A stretch of 64,000 nt of DNA from Chlamydiales bacterium (GTDB lineage: Bacteria > Chlamydiota > Chlamydiia > Chlamydiales > JAJFMA01): positions 62,001 to 126,000 of the forward strand of contig JAUXSF010000024.1 in assembly GCA_030679955.1 (NCBI GenBank). The letters are read 5' to 3'. The notes under the pieces are model-generated. The model had not been told where the DNA came from. It made no database searches and saw nothing but the letters and a program-made list of their open reading frames with translations. Positions 36,072-44,749 of the stretch are shown piece by piece. The first letter of the stretch is position 1. Each line of letters starts with the position of its first letter. The position numbers and the translations under genes are program-made.

Positions 36072-36662
36072 CTAAAGCGTAAGAAGCTGGGGGAAGAGAT
36101 TAACAAGCTGCTTCCAATCCAAAGTGCTCTTATCAATCGGTTGGATAACAATCAAGATAGGTTCTTGGCTGGAAGCTCCCAGGCTTAGCCTGCGTAAGGT
36201 AGCTTGCCACCAGTACTTTAAAGGCGCGTCATAGTGCTCTTTGCCATTTGAAAACCAATACATTGCATCTTGTTCTTCCTTACCTTTGCGGAGCTTTACG
36301 AAAGCTACGGAACCACCGTCCGCAAGAGGAAGCGACTTTTGCTCGACAACTTCCCATCCGCTACCTCTAAAGCAATACAAAGGGTCATGAACAGCATGTC
36401 GGTTATTGGTGCCATCCAGGGCACTGATAAATAGATCCTGGCCGCCAACACGGTATACACGTTTTAAGACGTTAACATTCTTAAAGAAGCCCTGTTCCCA
36501 GGGTGATAGAGGAATATTTCGACCTACGAAAGAGGGGCCATAAAGTGGTAACTCATCAATACGCTTGCTTGCATCTTGCAAGGGAATAAATTGCCATAGC
36601 AACCCTAAGATAACCGCAAGAGTTAATCCTGACCAGAGAAGTATCTGCTTATTCTTGTTCAT
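36072..36662 (-). CDS. EpsI-type exosortase-associated protein (DUF3485-like)
   Basis: 196 residues from the ATG at 36662 (MNKNKQILLW); the frame extends to 36704 inside the neighbour. One N-terminal membrane helix (LLWSGLTLAVILGLLWQF) precedes a periplasmic domain. The segment HAVHDPLYCFRGSGWEVVEQ matches the EpsI signature of a His-x-Pro..Cys..GsGWEv stretch as I know it from exosortase systems, and a late DAMYWFSNGKEHYD segment also fits. EpsI proteins accompany exosortases, often fused to them; here it is a separate last gene, overlapping the upstream polytopic protein by 14 bases. Biochemical role not established. Confidence 0.8.
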   Translation of the reverse strand: MNKNKQILLWSGLTLAVILGLLWQFIPLQDASKRIDELPLYGPSFVGRNIPLSPWEQGFFKNVNVLKRVYRVGGQDLFISALDGTNNRHAVHDPLYCFRGSGWEVVEQKSLPLADGGSVAFVKLRKGKEEQDAMYWFSNGKEHYDAPLKYWWQATLRRLSLGASSQEPILIVIQPIDKSTLDWKQLVNLFPQLLTL

Positions 36663-37152
36663 TCTCGGTTCTCCGCGATGTGAGGAACATAACGACTGTA
36701 CCAATAGATGCTATAACGATTTGAATAATTGGAATGACAACAAAAGGCAGCCCCTTAATCATCCATCCAAAGCCAGGCAGCCATGCTAGCGCAGTGCCCA
36801 CCCATATAGGCACTCCCAAGCTGAAGGGAATAAGGCCGGCAATCGCTAATGCGAGTCCAATATGTTTAAGCATATTTAGAGAGCCCAACATCCCAAGCAA
36901 CGAGGCGACGATGGCGGCACCTAGTAGCCATGGTTGAGATCCCTTAGGCTTTTCGTTCAGAATGCAATAGCCTATATGCCAGAAGGCCGGCAGACACCAA
37001 ATAATGAAGGCTATCCAAGCATATTTCACAGCTGGAGCTGTCAACCAAGAAACTGGTAGATCAGATGCCTGCCAGACGCAGTAAGCTAGGATAGCTGCTT
37101 CAAGAGGTGACGGAAGGCTTGATTTCACTTCGCTATCTCGTTTTAGGAACAA
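36649..37152 (-). CDS. Polytopic membrane protein of the exosortase operon
   Basis: 167 residues with four to five hydrophobic segments (LEAAILAYCVWQA; YAWIAFIIWCLPAFW; WLLGAAIVASLLGMLG; HIGLALAIAGLIPFSLGVPI; VVIPIIQIVIASIGTVVMF). The start overlaps the exosortase 3' end by 20 bases and the stop overlaps the EpsI start by 14, so it is translationally embedded between them. No catalytic motif is visible. The middle helices loosely resemble the non-catalytic N-terminal helices of exosortases, so it might complement a shortened exosortase; this is a guess. Not recognised as a named family. Confidence 0.7.
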   Translation of the reverse strand: MFLKRDSEVKSSLPSPLEAAILAYCVWQASDLPVSWLTAPAVKYAWIAFIIWCLPAFWHIGYCILNEKPKGSQPWLLGAAIVASLLGMLGSLNMLKHIGLALAIAGLIPFSLGVPIWVGTALAWLPGFGWMIKGLPFVVIPIIQIVIASIGTVVMFLTSRRTENEQE

Positions 37153-37942
37153 CTTTTGGAGCTTGAGCTTCGAATACCAACCAACTTATTACAAACATCA
37201 TTACAAGGATGAACCATCCGCCCCATGTGTGGAAAGCTCCGAGGGCAAACTCGCGTCCGTACATTAGTGCTACGGTGCTAATGACGACTATTCTACTGGT
37301 ATTGGCGATCCATGCCATCAGAATCAAAAACGCTACATTTGGCCAATATCGATTGGTGTCACCCAAAATAATATAGGCAACCACAGAGCCTGCTATCAGC
37401 ATAGACTGCAGCGTATTAAGGCCTGCACAGGCTGCTTCCACCGATATAGGCAGTTGCTCAATTAGCAGCGTCGTTCCCTCGTACTTCACGTCATAACCTA
37501 ATCCAGCAAAAAGCGTTGCCGTTACCCAGGCTCCTGAGAGCCGGAAGTACCAGCCTAGCTGTTGCATATCCAAAGTAATCCATGGGAAAGATAACAACGG
37601 CAGAACAAGCAATTTTTTGACGCTGGCGTGATCTTGAGGTACGATACGTTGACGCAGCCAGGTCCACAACAAAATGGTCCAGCCCAAAGCCAGTGCAAGA
37701 GTACTATCCCCTACAATGCCACTAAGAAACAATGCCACGCACAGAATTAGTGGTTTTGTAGGAAGCTCCAACGGCTTTTCTTCAACAATATGCCACGGGC
37801 GCCCTAACCACCAGAAAACCGGTATGGCCACAAGGATCGGCAGAGTATCCTCTGCCGATGACATCCAGGTCACATCCCTAAGCCAAATAAACAGAGCCAA
37901 GAGAGCTAAAGCTGTGAGTATACCGTAGTCTTTTGTGGTCAT
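37133..37942 (-). CDS. xrt: Exosortase/archaeosortase-family cysteine transpeptidase
   Basis: 269 residues, about eight membrane helices. The family's catalytic residues are in the expected order near the C-terminus: Cys172 in SVEAACAGLNTLQSM, Arg217 in MAWIANTSRIVVI, and His238 in LGAFHTWGGWFILV. Exosortases cleave a C-terminal PEP-CTERM-like tail on exported proteins and are typically linked to exopolysaccharide loci, as here. The gene lies three bases after the large TPR gene and overlaps the next membrane protein. To my knowledge exosortases are not a standard part of chlamydial genomes. No PEP-CTERM substrate is visible in this window; the truncated secreted protein at the window start is an untestable candidate. 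Confidence 0.88.
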   Translation of the reverse strand: MTTKDYGILTALALLALFIWLRDVTWMSSAEDTLPILVAIPVFWWLGRPWHIVEEKPLELPTKPLILCVALFLSGIVGDSTLALALGWTILLWTWLRQRIVPQDHASVKKLLVLPLLSFPWITLDMQQLGWYFRLSGAWVTATLFAGLGYDVKYEGTTLLIEQLPISVEAACAGLNTLQSMLIAGSVVAYIILGDTNRYWPNVAFLILMAWIANTSRIVVISTVALMYGREFALGAFHTWGGWFILVMMFVISWLVFEAQAPKVVPKTR

Positions 37943-37945
37943 CTT

Positions 37946-40048
37946 CTACTTGGGTTTATTGGCATTCACGGGCTGTTTCTGTTCGGCCTTGCCTGATTGC
38001 TCAGTAGACTTCTGTAAAGCTTCCGGCAAAGGTTTACCGGTAGCTTTGCTTTCTTCTTCCAAAATCTTCTCGTAGTTTTGACGTAGAAGCATATTGTTAG
38101 GGAACTCTTTCAAGAGAACTTCTGTAAGTTCTTTTGCTCGACCCCAGTTTTGTTCTGAATATGCTTTACGCGCCAAGTAGGATTTAGCTTCCCAGGAATC
38201 TGCTTCAAGGGCGCTATACAACTTATCCGCTTGGTCTGCATTACCTTCTAGCAGTGAGATACGAGCAAGAGCTTCTCTACCCAATACATCTTGGGCCAAG
38301 CGTGCGTTGGAATTGATCATCTCTTTTGCTTTATCAAACTGCTCTCTCTCTATGTACAACAACGAAGCCAACCAAGTGGCACGGAAACCAACGTCATCCT
38401 GCAGCTTTGTGAGTGGCAATAGCTTCTCCAGTCCAGCATCTGGACTATCGGTGGAGATTAGCAACTCACCAATCAACAAGGTCAAAGCAGGCGTTTGCTT
38501 CTGCTTGGTTGCAAAGTTTAAGGCCTGCAAGTTGCCTTGGTTGTAGCGTAGAGCTTGAGTTAAGCCATACGTAAACCAATCGGGCATATCTTCAGGAAGT
38601 ACAGTATCTTTATTGAGCTCCAGAGCCGCCTGTAGCCAACCAGTAGCTAGGAAGGATGCCGAGAAGACTTCATTGCTCTTAATTAGGGCCAAGAGATTAG
38701 CGGGTATCTCAACTTTACCCTCTGCAGCCTGCTTACCAGCCAAGCTTTCTAGTTCTGTGAAGAACGGATGGCGCTGGTCAGCTACAGGGGTTACACCCTG
38801 TTCATCGGCCGCCGCTTTGGCCAAATCTTTTGTTTGGCTAGTATCAAGCACTAAGGTGCCAGATTTGCGGTAGGTAAGAACACGTTTGAGCAGAGTTTCA
38901 AGCTCAGTATTCCAACTCACTGGATTAAAGTGATTGTACTGCAATAATTCCAGTGCCTTGTCATCCTTTCCATCCTTCAGTGCTTGCGCAAGGCGTAGCC
39001 AGAAGGTTGCTTGCTGACTTTGCAAGAAACGGTTTCCATCAGCCACAGTTTCGAACTTCTCCGTGTCCCAAAACTGATCGGGCTTTAAGGACAGTAGGAA
39101 TTCAATTAGCGGCTTTAGCTCGCCCTGAGGTACTTTGCTAGCATCAAACTTGAAATCCGTTGGTGTGGCCACACGTGTCCAAAACCATGCTTTCAACCAT
39201 ACAAAATCGGAGAGTGGATTATCGAGGCCATCTTCCCACACTTTTAGTGCTAGCTTGTAGCGACCATGGCGTCGATAAAACTCTGCCAGCTGATCTCGCA
39301 TGACAATGCTTTCTGGCGCCAATCGTGCCGCTGCCAAGTACTCCGTCAAAGCTAGGGGTGTCTTACCCACAGCTTCTAATAAGCGAGCGCGGTATGATCT
39401 AACTTCAGGATTCTCAGGATCCTTCTTATAGGCCTCTGTTAGATATTCCCATGACATTCTTGGATTCTCTTCTACACTAAGAAGAGCAAGACGTATCAGA
39501 CGTGGAATATCTTTATTTCCATCAAATGACTTAGTATTCAGAAAGGCGATGGCTGCCGCACGGTCACCGTCGATGAGTTGTTTGTCCGCATCCAGAACGA
39601 ACCATATCTCTGGCTTGCCTTCACGCCCTTTCCATTTCTCTCGTAGCTCGACATAATCATTTGTACGAGCAATCTTAATCAGTACGTCAGCAACAACAAG
39701 AGCTGCATCTTCGTTCTTTTCGACAGACTTTGGATACTGCTCAAAAAGCCACAAGATACGCTCTGGGCTCTGTGTTGCCACGGAACCTTTTACAAACAGC
39801 TCCACCCACTTTTGGGGTACTTCGCCATCGCTGCCGAAGCGCTGTTGGTATTTTTCAATTAGTGCTAGTGCTGGTTTGGGCTGCTTTTCATTAAGCAACC
39901 TTTCAGCCTCTACCTGATCCAATTTTTCTTGTTCAGGAGAGTATTTCTCACGATGGAGATAATCCCAGATATGATGTCGGTAGACTATTGCTAAGCTACC
40001 GCCTATCACAACCACTAGAAACATTAGCAAGATGATAATTCTGCGCAT
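37946..40048 (-). CDS. Membrane-anchored TPR protein of the exosortase operon (copy 2)
   Basis: 700 residues from the ATG at 40048, which has a GGGAG Shine-Dalgarno; the open frame extends to 40201 but that leader is AT-rich and lacks a site. One N-terminal helix (IIILLMFLVVVIGGSLAIVY) precedes TPR-type repeats along the chain. It is a clear paralogue of the 664-residue protein at 28664-30658, with an added Lys/Gln/Pro-rich tail (KATGKPLPEALQKSTEQSGK). First gene of the minus-strand arm, three bases before the exosortase. Probably a periplasm-facing scaffold for glycan assembly or export. Confidence 0.82.
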   Translation of the reverse strand: MRRIIILLMFLVVVIGGSLAIVYRHHIWDYLHREKYSPEQEKLDQVEAERLLNEKQPKPALALIEKYQQRFGSDGEVPQKWVELFVKGSVATQSPERILWLFEQYPKSVEKNEDAALVVADVLIKIARTNDYVELREKWKGREGKPEIWFVLDADKQLIDGDRAAAIAFLNTKSFDGNKDIPRLIRLALLSVEENPRMSWEYLTEAYKKDPENPEVRSYRARLLEAVGKTPLALTEYLAAARLAPESIVMRDQLAEFYRRHGRYKLALKVWEDGLDNPLSDFVWLKAWFWTRVATPTDFKFDASKVPQGELKPLIEFLLSLKPDQFWDTEKFETVADGNRFLQSQQATFWLRLAQALKDGKDDKALELLQYNHFNPVSWNTELETLLKRVLTYRKSGTLVLDTSQTKDLAKAAADEQGVTPVADQRHPFFTELESLAGKQAAEGKVEIPANLLALIKSNEVFSASFLATGWLQAALELNKDTVLPEDMPDWFTYGLTQALRYNQGNLQALNFATKQKQTPALTLLIGELLISTDSPDAGLEKLLPLTKLQDDVGFRATWLASLLYIEREQFDKAKEMINSNARLAQDVLGREALARISLLEGNADQADKLYSALEADSWEAKSYLARKAYSEQNWGRAKELTEVLLKEFPNNMLLRQNYEKILEEESKATGKPLPEALQKSTEQSGKAEQKQPVNANKPK

Positions 40049-40175
40049 AAATGGACTCCCGTCGTAAACATTGAGCGCGATCATAAATCGAATATATCTT
40101 TTTTTTGACACAACGGAACATTTTTTAAAAGCAGGAAGGAAGATTATCAGTGATATACGGCTTTTTTTCCCTAAT

Positions 40176-40204
40176 TTGACATAAATCTCTACGAAGAACA
40201 TAAA
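40176..40204 (+). promoter_or_regulatory. Candidate sigma-66-type promoter for the FIST gene
   Basis: TTGACA (40176-40181), a 17-base spacer and CATAAA (40199-40204) lie 34 bases upstream of the FIST start, between it and the divergent TPR gene. The -35 box is perfect; the -10 box is weak. Confidence 0.35.
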
Positions 40205-40237
40205 AAAAGATAGAGATTACCTCAGTGAGGGCTCTTT

Positions 40238-41428
40238 ATGACTACTCAGTTTGTATCAAGCCTTTCCCAAGAAGGCGACAGTGCAAAGGCAGGTAGATCA
40301 GTCGCACATGAGGGTAAACTCAAACTCGGGGGCAATGCTCCCAACCTAGGCCTTCTCTTTTGCTCCTCCAATTATGATTACCCAGCTGTCCTTGAAGGAA
40401 TTAAGTCTGCCATTGGAAATATTCCCTTAGTGGGCTGCTCTTCAGCTGGCGGGTTCACAGAAGAAGGCATGGTGAGGAAAGGCATAATTTTAGCCCTAAT
40501 CTCTTCCAACACCCATCAATTTTATACAGGCCTGGGTCAAAACATCCAAAATAACGAAATAGCTGCACTTACGGCGGCATGCAAACGCTTTCCAGACTCC
40601 ATTAAGGACTATTCCAACCTATCAGCCCTGCTTTTTGTGGATGGTTTGGTGGGCATGGGCGAAGAAACTGTTCTGGCTGCCTCCGGTATATTTAATGAAA
40701 GGGTAAAATTTGCCGGCGGTGCTGCTGCAGATAACCTGGAGTTTAAGAAAACCCAGGTCTTTTGTGACAAACAAGTGGCAGAGGATGCCGTATCTATCTG
40801 TTATACAGCCTCCAAACAACCAATCATCATTAAAGTTGGGCATGGGCACAGAGCGTTATCCGAGCCCCTGACCATAACCAAAGCCCAGGGCAGTATACTC
40901 TACGAGATTGAGGGAGAGCCTGCCGCGCACGTTTGGAGAGAACAACTAAAAAAGAAAGCCAAAGAGTTGGGTCTTTCTGTGCAGGATATCGAAAATCCAA
41001 ATAATTTTTCACGACTGCTACTAAAGCATGAAGCAGGACTGGTGACACGTGCGGGTTATAAAATACGCTTTCCAATTTCCTGTAACGCGGACGGATCTCT
41101 GAACTTCGTTTGTACGATTACCGAGGGAACAATCATTAAGATCATGGATAGCACGCCAGACGATCAGATAGCGTCGGCTCGAGCCACTGCTACAGCTGCT
41201 TTTGAGGCTGCTAAGAATACAAAAATTGCTGGAGCTATCATCTTCGACTGCGCATGCAGAGGAATGATACTGAAGGAACGCTACAAAGAGGCTGTTGTCG
41301 CCATGAAGATAGCCCTAGGATACACCCCTCTCATTGGGGTTCAGACATATGGAGAAATAGCCATGGAAGAAGGCGAGATCAGTGGATTTCACAACACAAC
41401 AACAGTCATCGCGTTAATCCCTGATTGA
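40238..41428 (+). CDS. FIST-domain sensory protein
   Basis: 396 residues. The N-terminal FIST domain shows the ligand-binding-like patch IPLVGCSSAGGFTEEG near residues 66-81 and LLFVDGLVGMGEETVLAA; the FIST_C part includes ITKAQGSILYEIEGEPA, KIRFPISCNADGSLNF and the closing TPLIGVQTYGEIA segment. FIST proteins are thought to bind small ligands such as amino acids and are often coupled to diguanylate or histidine-kinase output domains; this one stands alone, without an output domain. It diverges from the exosortase operon and could sense nutrients for it (inference). It ends eight bases from the converging phosphatidyltransferase gene. Confidence 0.88.
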   Translation: MTTQFVSSLSQEGDSAKAGRSVAHEGKLKLGGNAPNLGLLFCSSNYDYPAVLEGIKSAIGNIPLVGCSSAGGFTEEGMVRKGIILALISSNTHQFYTGLGQNIQNNEIAALTAACKRFPDSIKDYSNLSALLFVDGLVGMGEETVLAASGIFNERVKFAGGAAADNLEFKKTQVFCDKQVAEDAVSICYTASKQPIIIKVGHGHRALSEPLTITKAQGSILYEIEGEPAAHVWREQLKKKAKELGLSVQDIENPNNFSRLLLKHEAGLVTRAGYKIRFPISCNADGSLNFVCTITEGTIIKIMDSTPDDQIASARATATAAFEAAKNTKIAGAIIFDCACRGMILKERYKEAVVAMKIALGYTPLIGVQTYGEIAMEEGEISGFHNTTTVIALIPD

Positions 41429-41436
41429 AAAAATGG

Positions 41437-41946
41437 CTAAAGTTCGACGGTTGAAGGCTTGGCCATGAGATACAATTCAATCAAAGCAAAGACGCCTAGA
41501 ACAATGAATACCCCATAAGACCAAGGTGGAACAGCTTGCTGAAACGTTAACGCTAGCAAGACAACAAACTGCAACGCTGTCGTTACTTTCCCACACCAAA
41601 TAGCACGGAATTGATAACGTACCCAGTCGCCGGTGATGTGAAGATATACACCAAATATGATAACGGCGAAGTCGCGACAAAGTAGTGCGGCCATAGATGC
41701 CAGGGAAAGATGCCCTTCCATGATAAACACTGTAAACGCAAAGACGACAAAGAATTTATCCATCAGGGGATCTAGAACAGCACCTAATTGCGTAGAGTTG
41801 CGAAAGCGCCGTGCAAAATAGCCATCCAAACAATCCGTCAACATAGCTCCAACAATAGCTAAACAGCGTAATGTTGGGTTTTCGGTTAAAAAAGCCAATG
41901 CAAGCGGGGCACGTAGCACTGACAAAAAGTTGGACAAATTGATCAT
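41437..41946 (-). CDS. CDP-alcohol phosphatidyltransferase (PgsA-like)
   Basis: 169 residues with about five membrane helices. The family signature D-G-x2-A-R-x8-G-x3-D-x3-D is complete in LTDCLDGYFARRFRNSTQLG followed by AVLDPLMDK. Such enzymes exchange CMP on a CDP-diacylglycerol donor for an alcohol, often glycerol-3-phosphate in phosphatidylglycerol synthesis. The N-terminus (MINLSNFLSVLRAPLALAFL) matches the PgsA start. It follows a DedA gene by eight bases on the same strand, so the two membrane-lipid genes are probably co-transcribed. Alcohol acceptor not determined. Confidence 0.9.
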   Translation of the reverse strand: MINLSNFLSVLRAPLALAFLTENPTLRCLAIVGAMLTDCLDGYFARRFRNSTQLGAVLDPLMDKFFVVFAFTVFIMEGHLSLASMAALLCRDFAVIIFGVYLHITGDWVRYQFRAIWCGKVTTALQFVVLLALTFQQAVPPWSYGVFIVLGVFALIELYLMAKPSTVEL

Positions 41947-41954
41947 ACTATAAA

Positions 41955-42584
41955 CTAAAGCGAGCCGTTATGGTTGCAGGCACTTCTTTTATACCAGATG
42001 AACAGGCCTACTGAAATGAAAATCATGAAAGCCACAGATAACACAATCACTTCGTAGGTGTGAAAATAGTGCAGGAGAACGCGGTAATTCTCTCCAAACT
42101 GATGGCCAAGGTTAAAAAGTACGGCCGTGGCGATGAAAGCTCCAACCCCGTCCCGAAGCATGAATCGAGGAAAAGGCATCCTCCACAATCCACAAGTCAT
42201 AAAAATGCAGTTACGAAATCCAAAAGGAATAAAACGACCGATGATAAAAGTTAGCACGCCAAAGCGCTCTAGAAAATGACCTATTTTATTCACCCGCGCT
42301 GGTGTGATGACATGCCGGAAAAAGCGCAGACCGTAAAGTCGCGGCCCGAAATATCTTCCTATCCAATAGGCTTCATAAGCAGAGAAAAAAGCACCAGCCA
42401 GAAGCCAAACAAACATTAGCCAATAATTCTCTGGGGCGCAAGTAGCCACTAACATCCCTGCCAGCATCACCAAAATATCTTCGGGAAGCGGGATATTTAA
42501 CCCCGTCAAAAGAATCATCCCAAAAAATAAATAGTGCGCGTATTGCGCGTTAGAGCAAAAAAAATTGGCAAATTCTTCCATCAA
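41955..42584 (-). CDS. DedA-family membrane protein
   Basis: 209 residues. DedA/SNARE-associated motifs are visible: NIPLPEDILVMLAGMLVATC, FFSAYEAYWIGRYFGPRLYG, the FLERFGVLTFIIGRFIPFGFR amphipathic motif (G-R-F-x-P-x-x-R), and a LRDGVGAFIATAVLFNLGHQ segment. DedA proteins act in flipping of polyprenyl phosphates or phospholipids, so a partner role with the adjacent phosphatidyltransferase or with undecaprenyl-linked glycan assembly is reasonable. Four to five membrane helices. Two adjacent ATG codons are possible starts. It diverges from the GH36-like gene. Confidence 0.9.
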   Translation of the reverse strand: MMEEFANFFCSNAQYAHYLFFGMILLTGLNIPLPEDILVMLAGMLVATCAPENYWLMFVWLLAGAFFSAYEAYWIGRYFGPRLYGLRFFRHVITPARVNKIGHFLERFGVLTFIIGRFIPFGFRNCIFMTCGLWRMPFPRFMLRDGVGAFIATAVLFNLGHQFGENYRVLLHYFHTYEVIVLSVAFMIFISVGLFIWYKRSACNHNGSL

Positions 42585-42662
42585 AAAAACTTATGTAAAG
42601 TTCTTGGATCTTTCCCATCTCTTGTGATAAGGAGGAAAGTTCCATACTATACCAAATAAAAG

Positions 42663-44672
42663 ATGGGAATGCCAACACTAACCTCCAGCATAAATAGAAA
42701 ACTTGTCGAAGCGTGTCATTTTTTATCACATGCGCAGGGCGACGGCCACGTCGCAATAAACAATACTTTAAATCAGGGAATGCCGGCGGTCGTTGCACTA
42801 GAGCCCTACATGGGAACCATATCGGTTCCTGTGGATATTGATATTGGATCTTCCTTCAAAGCAGTTTGCTACTATCTACACTCTGAAAAAGATTTCTATA
42901 CCTCCCCAAGATATATCACGAATGTAGAGGACATCCCAGAGGGCACTTTTCTGATCCTTACTCAAAATGACCATGGCTATTCCTGCTATTTTGCACTTTC
43001 CCATGCCGACCAAATGGTTTCTCTTGCCCCGCATGATGCAGTGACGATGACCCTCAAGGCAACTAGCGGCACCAGCCGAAGAGCTAATCAAAGGCGCTGG
43101 GCTTTGGTAGCCTGTCGCGGTGACACCGCGGACCAAGCGCTGTCTAGCGCGATGCAGATAGCTCTGCGGCTCACCGGAGGCCTAGGGAAAATGCTCAAAG
43201 ATAAGAGCGATCTACCGGTATGGCTCTCAACCTTAGGTTGGAACTCAAAACTATTAGGCGATAACCTCTGCTACGACAGCATCATCTCAGCTATTCGCAA
43301 CCTACGCTCTGAAGGGTTCGGAATCGGCTATGTAATTATAGAAGAAGGATGGCAACACCTGGCCGTCAACTCCAAAGACCGATTGCTGCGTCCTTGCTTG
43401 GCTAGCTTTGATGCCGACCCTAAGCGCTTTCCAAGTGGCCTAAGGGGTCTCGTAGACGCCTTAAAGGACTTGGGCGTAAATCAGGTCGGAGTCTGGCACG
43501 CTATAATGGGAGCCAAACACGGTCTTCGCCCCGATATAGCACGCGATTATGATCTGCCACCAGACGATAATGGGCGACTCTTTCTAGGGTATGACCTCGG
43601 TAGAACATTCCAATTTTATTTCGACTATTATGGATACCTACGACAACAAGGTATCACCTTTGTTAAAGCTGGTAATCAGCTGGGAACGCGCGCCTTTTGC
43701 CGTGCTGGCATGGATGTCACGCAACTGCACCAAAACCTACAGATAGCGATGCAAGGGGCGGCAAACATTCATTTTAACACGGCACCGCTTAACAGCGAAT
43801 GCTTGGGATGTAAAAATCTATTTTACTGGCCGACGTCTCACATTTCTCGAGCGGCAGATGATGTGGATCTCGCCCACTTCTCCGGAGTTCTCAGAACTAT
43901 AAGAAATAACCTCTCCAATGCAGTGTGGTTGGGGCAAATGATGCAGCCCGACTTCGATATATGGCGGACGGATGCTGAAGGTCATGAAATGCTGGCAACC
44001 TTCCATGCCTTAAGCGGGACTTTATTACAGATAGGCGACTACTCAGGCTCCATACACTCAGCTCTGCTAAAAAAAATTGTTCTACCGTCCGGTAAAGTTC
44101 TAACAAGTGACCATTTACTTAAGCTCTGTCCAGATAGTGTTTTTGTAAATCCTTTAGATGAAAAGCAAGCCTACAAAGCTTACACCACAAAGCAAAACAT
44201 GGGTGTCATTGCGGCTTTTAACCTGTGTTCAGGTCGCCGAACAGTTCATGGAACTGTCAGCGCAACCGACGTAGAAGGGTTAAAAGGCGAGCGATTCGCC
44301 GTGTATAGCCATCGTCGCGGCTTTTTAGGCGTGATTACCCACGAAGAAAAAATTTCATTCACTTTAAAACCACGTGAAAGCGATATTTTCACATTCTCCC
44401 CGCTAACGCGTGGCATCGCGGTTATAGGATCGCATACCTTTCTCCTTGCCCCTGGACCAATTACCGAGATCGTTATTGAAGACGATAGCATCCATATCGG
44501 GTCCATCGTCGCAGCGCCCATATTGTTATATTGCGAACATCAAATTCTCGAAATCAAACGAAATAATGAAATAGTCCCTTGGGAATATGACTATCGAAGA
44601 CATCTGCTTTGCTTAGATACTCGCCTTCACGTCGAAGAAATTCCTTCTATCTATTCCATTACTCTCGAATAA
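42663..44672 (+). CDS. Raffinose-synthase/Sip1-like GH36 protein lacking the catalytic nucleophile
   Basis: 669 residues. The chain follows plant seed-imbibition/raffinose synthases: GYVIIEEGWQHL (plants: IIDDGWQ), QVGVWHAIMG (VWHAMxGYW), RAADD (RASDDF, acid/base), MQPDFDIWR (MQPDWDMF), ATFHALSGTLLQIGDYSGSI and LLKKIVLPSGKVLTSDH. Where plants have the nucleophile in a KVDVQ-type motif, this protein reads FVKAGNQLG, with Gly337 in place of Asp. So the fold is conserved but classical retaining galactosyl chemistry should fail. It could bind glycans or act on another reaction. Start at 42663; an ATG two codons on is equally possible. Divergent from dedA, monocistronic as far as seen. Confidence 0.82.
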   Translation: MGMPTLTSSINRKLVEACHFLSHAQGDGHVAINNTLNQGMPAVVALEPYMGTISVPVDIDIGSSFKAVCYYLHSEKDFYTSPRYITNVEDIPEGTFLILTQNDHGYSCYFALSHADQMVSLAPHDAVTMTLKATSGTSRRANQRRWALVACRGDTADQALSSAMQIALRLTGGLGKMLKDKSDLPVWLSTLGWNSKLLGDNLCYDSIISAIRNLRSEGFGIGYVIIEEGWQHLAVNSKDRLLRPCLASFDADPKRFPSGLRGLVDALKDLGVNQVGVWHAIMGAKHGLRPDIARDYDLPPDDNGRLFLGYDLGRTFQFYFDYYGYLRQQGITFVKAGNQLGTRAFCRAGMDVTQLHQNLQIAMQGAANIHFNTAPLNSECLGCKNLFYWPTSHISRAADDVDLAHFSGVLRTIRNNLSNAVWLGQMMQPDFDIWRTDAEGHEMLATFHALSGTLLQIGDYSGSIHSALLKKIVLPSGKVLTSDHLLKLCPDSVFVNPLDEKQAYKAYTTKQNMGVIAAFNLCSGRRTVHGTVSATDVEGLKGERFAVYSHRRGFLGVITHEEKISFTLKPRESDIFTFSPLTRGIAVIGSHTFLLAPGPITEIVIEDDSIHIGSIVAAPILLYCEHQILEIKRNNEIVPWEYDYRRHLLCLDTRLHVEEIPSIYSITLE

Positions 44673-44749
44673 GAGGATGTTAAGAAAATCCTTCTGATCG
44701 ACTAATTTGACCTACTCTATTAGAATATACGCGGGAAGGGAGGATTAGC

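Noticed and set aside
40049-40201. N-terminal extension of the second large TPR protein
   Set aside because: The added residues are AT-rich and basic; the ATG at 40048 has a good ribosome site and matches the paralogue's membrane anchor.
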